DNA of 9,880 nt, taken from positions 1-9,880 of the forward strand of contig JBAVJZ010000195.1 in the NCBI GenBank assembly GCA_049688015.1. Direction: 5' to 3'. The position numbers were made by a program, and so were the translations under genes. The notes under the pieces are model-generated. The model did no database searches. It was not told the DNA's origin and saw only the letters and a list, made by a program, of their open reading frames with translations. Below are positions 5,970 through 9,880 of the stretch, piece by piece. The stretch's first letter is position 1. The number at the start of each line of letters is the position of its first letter. The stretch is from CSP1-8 sp049688015. Lineage in GTDB: Bacteria > Desulfobacterota > Deferrimicrobia > Deferrimicrobiales > Deferrimicrobiaceae.

Positions 5970-7085
5970 TTGGCAAGACCCACCTTGGCGGAAATCCACC
6001 TCCCTGCGCTTCGCCACAATGTCAGGACGATCCGGGCCCTTCTCCCTCCCTCGACGTCGATTCTCGCGGTTGTAAAGGCGAATGCCTACGGGCACGGGGC
6101 GGTCCCTGTCGCCCGGACCCTTCGCGAGGAAGGGGCCTGCATGTTCGGCGTGGCCACGGTGGAGGAGGGGGTCGAGTTGCGCCAGGCCGGGATCCGCGAG
6201 CCGGTTGTCGTGCTGGGAGGGGTGGACGAGGCACAGGCCGGGGAAGCCCTGGCCCAGGGTCTTTCCGTCGCCCTGTTCGACCGGGGGCAGATTCCCTATC
6301 TTGCGCGGACGGCCGAAAAGCGAGGGACGCCCTTCCCGGTCCACATAAAAATCGACACCGGGATGGGCCGCCTCGGGCTGGTTCGCGACGCGACGAAGGC
6401 GGCGATCGAGGCGATCGGGTCCGGGAAGGGCCTGCGTGTCGAAGGGGTCATGACCCACCTCTCCTCGGCGGACGGACTCGCTGGGGCGGACAGGGAGTAC
6501 ACCCGGATGCAGCTTTCCGCCTTCGGTGAACAGGTCCCGCTGGTTCGGAAAGCGTTCGGCGATGCCGTCAAGGCCCATGCACTGAACAGCGCGGGGGTCA
6601 TATCGTACCGGGATCACGTCTTCGACATGGTGCGCCCGGGCATCACTCTCTACGGATCCCTGCCGGCGGAAGGGGTGGGGGCCGACCTGGGCCTGAGACC
6701 CGTCATGCGGCTGGTCAGCAGGATCGTGTCGCTCAAGGAGCTTCCCGACGGGCACCCGGTGAGCTACGGGCGGCAATTCCACTGCGCGGGGAAGCGGCAG
6801 ATCGCAGCGGTCCCGCTGGGATACGCGGACGGCTACCGCCGCACCTTCTCCAACGCCGCCTCGATGTGGGTGAACGGGCACAAGGCGCCGGTGGCCGGGA
6901 GGGTCTGCATGGATCACACGATGCTGGACGTCACCGGCGTGCCCGGAGTGTCGATCGGCACGGACGTCGTCGTGATGGGGGAGGGCGGCGAGTCCCCGGA
7001 CGAGCTCGCCCGCATCGCGGGGACGATCCCCTACGAACTTCTCACGCAGGTCGGGAAACGCGTCCCGAGGCGTGTCGTTGACTGA
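5970..7085 (+). CDS. alr: Alanine racemase
   Basis: Alr interconverts L- and D-alanine with pyridoxal phosphate in the cytoplasm and supplies D-Ala for peptidoglycan. The 371-residue protein has the fold-type III barrel signature VVKANAYGHG with the PLP lysine K36. It also has HIKIDTGMGRLG (with R134), LNSAGVI, FDMVRPGITLYG, the second catalytic residue Y266 in HPVSYGRQF, PLGYADGYRR and GRVCMDHTMLDV. Length is typical. The TTG start is supported by a strong Shine-Dalgarno at 5956-5962. The gene is divergent from the thi operon and its 3' end overlaps mlaE by up to 14 nt, so alr and the mla genes are probably co-transcribed, pairing a cell-wall precursor enzyme with an envelope lipid transporter. 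No promoter is obvious in the 113 bp between the thi -35 box and the start. Confidence 0.96.
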   Translation: MARPTLAEIHLPALRHNVRTIRALLPPSTSILAVVKANAYGHGAVPVARTLREEGACMFGVATVEEGVELRQAGIREPVVVLGGVDEAQAGEALAQGLSVALFDRGQIPYLARTAEKRGTPFPVHIKIDTGMGRLGLVRDATKAAIEAIGSGKGLRVEGVMTHLSSADGLAGADREYTRMQLSAFGEQVPLVRKAFGDAVKAHALNSAGVISYRDHVFDMVRPGITLYGSLPAEGVGADLGLRPVMRLVSRIVSLKELPDGHPVSYGRQFHCAGKRQIAAVPLGYADGYRRTFSNAASMWVNGHKAPVAGRVCMDHTMLDVTGVPGVSIGTDVVVMGEGGESPDELARIAGTIPYELLTQVGKRVPRRVVD

Positions 7086-7875
7086 CATACCGAAAAAAAA
7101 CGGCATTTCCGTTCTCCTGGAGGCTTTCGGAACCCGTGTCTACCGGGCGATCGAGGACCTGGGCAACGTCTTCGCCCTTTTGCTCCAGACCGTTACGTGG
7201 ATGTTTCGGCCCCCTTCGGAATTCCGAAGCATCGTGAAGCAGATGGAGGAGGTGGGAATCAACTCCCTGCCGGTGGTGCTGGTCACGGCGATGTTCACGG
7301 GGATGGTGATCTCCCTCCAGAGCTGGTCGGGTTTCCAGCGATTCCAGGCGACGAGCTTCGTCGGTTCGGTGGTGGCCCTCTCCATCACGAGGGAGCTGGG
7401 TCCCGTGTTCGCCGGTCTCATGGTCTCGGGGCGGGTGGGTGCCTCCATGGCGGCCGAGCTCGGGACGATGAAGGTCACGGAGCAGATCGACGCGCTGGTG
7501 ACGCTGGCCACGAACCCGGTCAAGTACCTTGTCGTTCCGCGGGTCGTGGCCTCCACCCTCGTTCTCCCGGTGCTGGTCGTCTTCGCGGACCTGGTGGGAA
7601 TCCTGGGGGGGTATTTCGTTTCCGTGTACCTGCTCGGCGCCAACGCCTATGTGTACACCGACAAGACGTACCAGTATCTCCAGTTCCGGGACATCTACAC
7701 GGGGCTTGTCAAGGCGGCGGTCTTCGGGTTTCTCATCGCGATCATCTCCTGCTATAACGGGTTCATCGCCGAAGGGGGCGCCGAAGGGGTGGGGCGCGCA
7801 ACGACGAGGGCGGTCGTGGCCTCGTCCATGACGGTGCTCGTGTCCGATTACTTCATGACGTCTTTCATGTTCTGA
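7072..7875 (+). CDS. mlaE: MlaE/YrbE-family permease of an MCE lipid-transport ABC system
   Basis: MlaE is the inner-membrane permease that, with the ATPase MlaF and the periplasmic MCE protein MlaD, moves phospholipids between the membranes. The 267-residue product begins with an amphipathic segment and has several hydrophobic helices (about 65-83, 95-125, 155-185, 210-228, 245-260). Family motifs are SITRELGPVFAGLMVSGRVGA, GTMKVTEQIDAL (131-142), NPVKYLVVPR and SCYNGFIAEGGAEGVG. Two starts are possible: GTG at 7072 overlaps alr by 14 nt but has GAGG only one base upstream, whereas TTG at 7078 has the same GAGG (7067-7070) at a better 7-nt spacing and overlaps alr by 8 nt. I think TTG is the likelier start, which would remove two residues. 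Confidence 0.93.
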   Translation: MSLTDIPKKNGISVLLEAFGTRVYRAIEDLGNVFALLLQTVTWMFRPPSEFRSIVKQMEEVGINSLPVVLVTAMFTGMVISLQSWSGFQRFQATSFVGSVVALSITRELGPVFAGLMVSGRVGASMAAELGTMKVTEQIDALVTLATNPVKYLVVPRVVASTLVLPVLVVFADLVGILGGYFVSVYLLGANAYVYTDKTYQYLQFRDIYTGLVKAAVFGFLIAIISCYNGFIAEGGAEGVGRATTRAVVASSMTVLVSDYFMTSFMF

Positions 7876-7925
7876 AAGTCCGGAAGGATGGATGCCTGGT
7901 GGAACGAGGGAGCGCGTAGCCGGAG

Positions 7926-8731
7926 ATGATCGAGATTCGGGGCCTGCAGAAGAGGTTCGGGGAGAAGGTCGTCCTCGACGGGCTGGACCTGACCGTCCCC
8001 CGGGGAAAAAACGCCGTGGTCATCGGGGGGAGCGGGACGGGAAAGTCGGTTCTCATCAAGTGCGTGGTGGGGCTTCTCCCCGCGAACGGGGGGAGATCCT
8101 GGTCGACGGGGAGGACGTGACGAAGATGGACGAGCGCGAGCTCGTCCGGGTCCGGAAGAAGTTCGGCATGCTGTTCCAGGGAGCTGCCCTGTTCGACTCG
8201 ATGAACGTGGGAGAGAACGTCGCGTTCGCCCTGCGGAGACTCCACAACTACCCGGAGCGCCAGGTCCGCGACGTGGTGGAGGAGAAGCTCGCCATGGTGG
8301 GCCTGCGGGACATCCAGCACCTGATGCCGGCGGAGCTTTCCGGGGGGATGAAGAAGCGGGTCGGGTTGGCCCGGGCGATCGCGGCGGAGCCCGAGATCCT
8401 GTTGTACGACGAGCCGACCACGGGGCTCGACCCGATCATGGCGGATGTGATCAACGATCTCCTCATCTCCCTGCGGGAGTCGCTCGGGGTGACATCGATC
8501 TCCATCACGCACGACATGCCTTCGGCCTACAAGATCGCGGACCAGATCGCCATGTTGTATAAGGGAAAGATCATCGAGGTGGGGACGCCGGAGGAGATCC
8601 GGAACACGCACAATCCCGTCGTCGCCCAGTTCGTCGAGGGGAGGGCGGAGGGACCGATCACCGCGGAGCACGAGGACTTCATCCGCTTTGTCCGCCGTTC
8701 GGAGGAAAGCGGGATTCGGGGAGGCAATTGA
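7926..8731 (+). CDS. mlaF: MlaF-family ABC ATPase, reading frame broken at a poly-G run
   Basis: MlaF is the cytoplasmic ATPase of the MCE lipid transporter. The start ATG at 7926 gives MIEIRGLQKRFGEKVV and Walker A GGSGTGKS (34-41), but this frame stops at 8120. From about 8090 the correct protein continues in the -1 frame with EILVDGEDV, the Q-loop LFQGAALF, signature LSGGMKKR, Walker B ILLYDEPTTGLDP and H-loop SITHDM, ending at 8731. The junction is a run of six G (8088-8093); a seventh G would restore a continuous protein of 268 residues, the normal MlaF length. Neither half alone can be an ATPase. The single clean lesion, with every motif intact, favours a homopolymer sequencing error, though a true mutation or slippage is possible. 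The 1-nt TGATG overlap with mlaD and the mlaE gene 50 nt upstream confirm the operon. An in-frame TAG at 7917 rules out an earlier start in this frame. Confidence 0.9.
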
Positions 8732-9880
8732 TGTCGAAAGAAGCGAAGGTGGGGATCTTCGTTCTGCTGGGGATCGTAATCCTCACCTTTTTCACGTTTC
8801 GCATCAGCAAGATGGGCGGCATCGGCGCGAAAGGGTACAAGCTGACCGTCGACTTCGAGACGGCGGCCGGGCTCGAGCCGAAGGCGAACGTGAAGATGGC
8901 GGGCGTTCCGATCGGGAAAGTGGAGGAAATCCGGCTGGAGGGGGTAAACGCCCGTCTCTTGCTCCGGATCCGGGACGGCGTGCGGATCCCGATCGACTCG
9001 GTGGCCTCCATCCAGACCCAGGGGTTGCTCGGGGAGAAGTATGTGGAGATACTGCCGGGAAAGGAAACCGGCCGGATGCTTCCCCCCGGGGGGCGGGTGG
9101 CCAAAACCATTCCTCCCGCCAACCTCGACGAGATCATCCGAAAGGTGTCGATGATCTCGGATGATGTGCAGAAATTCACCAATACCCTTTCCCAGACGCT
9201 GGGCTCGGAGGAGGGGAAGCAGGCGCTCACCGAAATCATCCGGAACACCCGGGAGACGACCGAGGCTCTCCGGAAGGTGGTCGCGGGGAACGAGGAGCGG
9301 CTCAACCGGATTCTGGCAAACGTCGACACCCTGTCCAGCGATCTCAAGGATATCTCCTCCGCCAACAAGGAGGACCTCCGGGTGACGATCGCCAACCTGC
9401 GCGACTTTTCCGAAACGCTTAAGACCGAGGCGCCCGGGCTGGCACGCAAGCTCGAGGAGATGAGCGAGCGGGTGAGCGGAGTGGTCGGGGAGAACCGGGA
9501 GAATATCCGGGTGAGCATGGAGAACTTGCGAAGCGCCTCCGCCAAGCTCGACAACACCCTGGAGTCGGCGGGCAAGGTGATGGCACGGATCGAGCGCGGG
9601 GAGGGAACGATCGGCAAGCTGGTGAACGACAACACGACCGTCAGCAAGATCGACGACGCGCTCGGGGGGATCAACCGGTATATCCAGCGGAGGGAGGAGC
9701 TCAAGACCTTCCTGGACTATCACACCGAGTACCAGCTCGAGTCGTCGGAATTCAAGCATTACGCGAACCTGACCATCCAGCCCTCGGTCGACAAGTATTA
9801 CCAGATCGGGATCGTGGACGACCCGAGAGGGAAGTTCAATTCCAGCACGACCACGACCACGACCTCGCCCGGGGGGACGG
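8731..9880 (+). CDS. mlaD: MlaD-family MCE-domain protein with extended C-terminus, 3' end outside window
   Basis: I translated this frame from ATG 8731 to the window end (383 codons) and found no stop. Residues 7-24 form an N-terminal membrane anchor. Residues about 36-110 are the MCE domain, with VKMAGVPIGKVEEI (54-67) and LLGEKYVEILPG (99-110). Residues about 131-340 are heptad-rich helix, probably the needle or tunnel coiled coil, with a RGEGTIGKLVNDN motif near 290-303. A new region (LDYHTEYQLESSEFKHYANL...DKYYQIGIVDDPRG) follows, rich in alternating aromatic and polar residues and suggestive of beta-strands, then a run of six Thr. E. coli MlaD is only about 180 residues, so this is the long form. 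The Shine-Dalgarno GGGGAGG (8718-8724) lies 6 nt before the start. The protein should bind phospholipid in the periplasm and contact the outer membrane or a partner. Confidence 0.9.
   Translation, partial: MSKEAKVGIFVLLGIVILTFFTFRISKMGGIGAKGYKLTVDFETAAGLEPKANVKMAGVPIGKVEEIRLEGVNARLLLRIRDGVRIPIDSVASIQTQGLLGEKYVEILPGKETGRMLPPGGRVAKTIPPANLDEIIRKVSMISDDVQKFTNTLSQTLGSEEGKQALTEIIRNTRETTEALRKVVAGNEERLNRILANVDTLSSDLKDISSANKEDLRVTIANLRDFSETLKTEAPGLARKLEEMSERVSGVVGENRENIRVSMENLRSASAKLDNTLESAGKVMARIERGEGTIGKLVNDNTTVSKIDDALGGINRYIQRREELKTFLDYHTEYQLESSEFKHYANLTIQPSVDKYYQIGIVDDPRGKFNSSTTTTTTSPGGT

Noticed and set aside
5678..6019. Minus-strand 113-codon frame over the intergenic region and alr start
   Set aside because: It covers the TPP aptamer, the promoter and the beginning of alr, with no family resemblance.
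7892..7925. Alternative start of mlaF at 7892 in the downstream frame
   Set aside because: The frame from 7892 to about 8086 gives Arg/Gly-rich sequence without Walker A; the genuine ATPase N-terminus is in the frame starting at 7926.
8527..9759. Minus-strand open frames of 410 and 341 codons across mlaF and mlaD
   Set aside because: They are shadows of the mla genes. The + strand frames show Walker B, MCE and coiled-coil sequence, while the minus frames have low-complexity composition.
9847..9866. Short ACGACC tandem repeat near the window end
   Set aside because: Only about three copies, in frame inside mlaD, where it encodes a Thr run; too short to call a separate repeat element.

Overview
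The window is GC-rich DNA (roughly 60-65% by eye) from an anaerobic or microaerophilic Gram-negative bacterium. The MlaD C-terminal architecture, the short anaerobe-type ThiC and the HydG/ThiH-type tyrosine lyase look Desulfobacterota (former Deltaproteobacteria)-like. That placement is inferred from family resemblance only. Coding density is very high and there are no RNA genes other than a riboswitch, no CRISPR array and no mobile element.

Region 1 (1-513, + strand) is the 3' part of a cvpA-like membrane protein gene cut by the window edge. It runs tail-to-tail into the minus-strand operon, with a 28-nt overlap of coding ends.

Region 2 (486-5856, minus strand) is a thiamin biosynthesis operon. 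Read in transcription order it has a sigma70-like promoter (5856-5827), a TPP riboswitch aptamer (about 5815-5730), an intrinsic terminator (5719-5685), a HydG/ThiH-type radical SAM tyrosine lyase, thiS, thiG, thiE, thiC, and lastly a protein with a PD-(D/E)XK nuclease-like motif. Gene junctions are tight or overlapping. The lyase, ThiS and ThiG make the thiazole half, ThiC makes the HMP-P pyrimidine, and ThiE joins the two to give thiamin phosphate. thiF, thiD and thiL are not in the window. The lyase is 467 aa and carries the CX2CX22C C-terminal cluster motif of HydG, the [FeFe]-hydrogenase maturase, rather than ending like an ordinary ThiH of about 370 aa.

Region 3 (5663-5969) is the 307-bp divergent intergenic region. 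It holds the thi promoter, riboswitch and terminator. Closer to alr it holds a GC-rich hairpin and a 7-bp inverted repeat.

Region 4 (5970-9880, + strand) is alr (alanine racemase) followed by mlaE, mlaF and mlaD, an MCE-type lipid transport ABC system. alr-mlaE and mlaF-mlaD overlap by a few bases, so the block looks like one transcription unit. The mlaF frame is broken at a run of six G (8088-8093), between Walker A and the rest of the ATPase. mlaD runs off the window and has a long coiled-coil region plus an extra C-terminal domain.

The observations most worth following up are the HydG-architecture lyase inside a TPP-riboswitch thi operon, the nuclease-like gene at the end of that operon, and the mlaF frameshift at a poly-G run.
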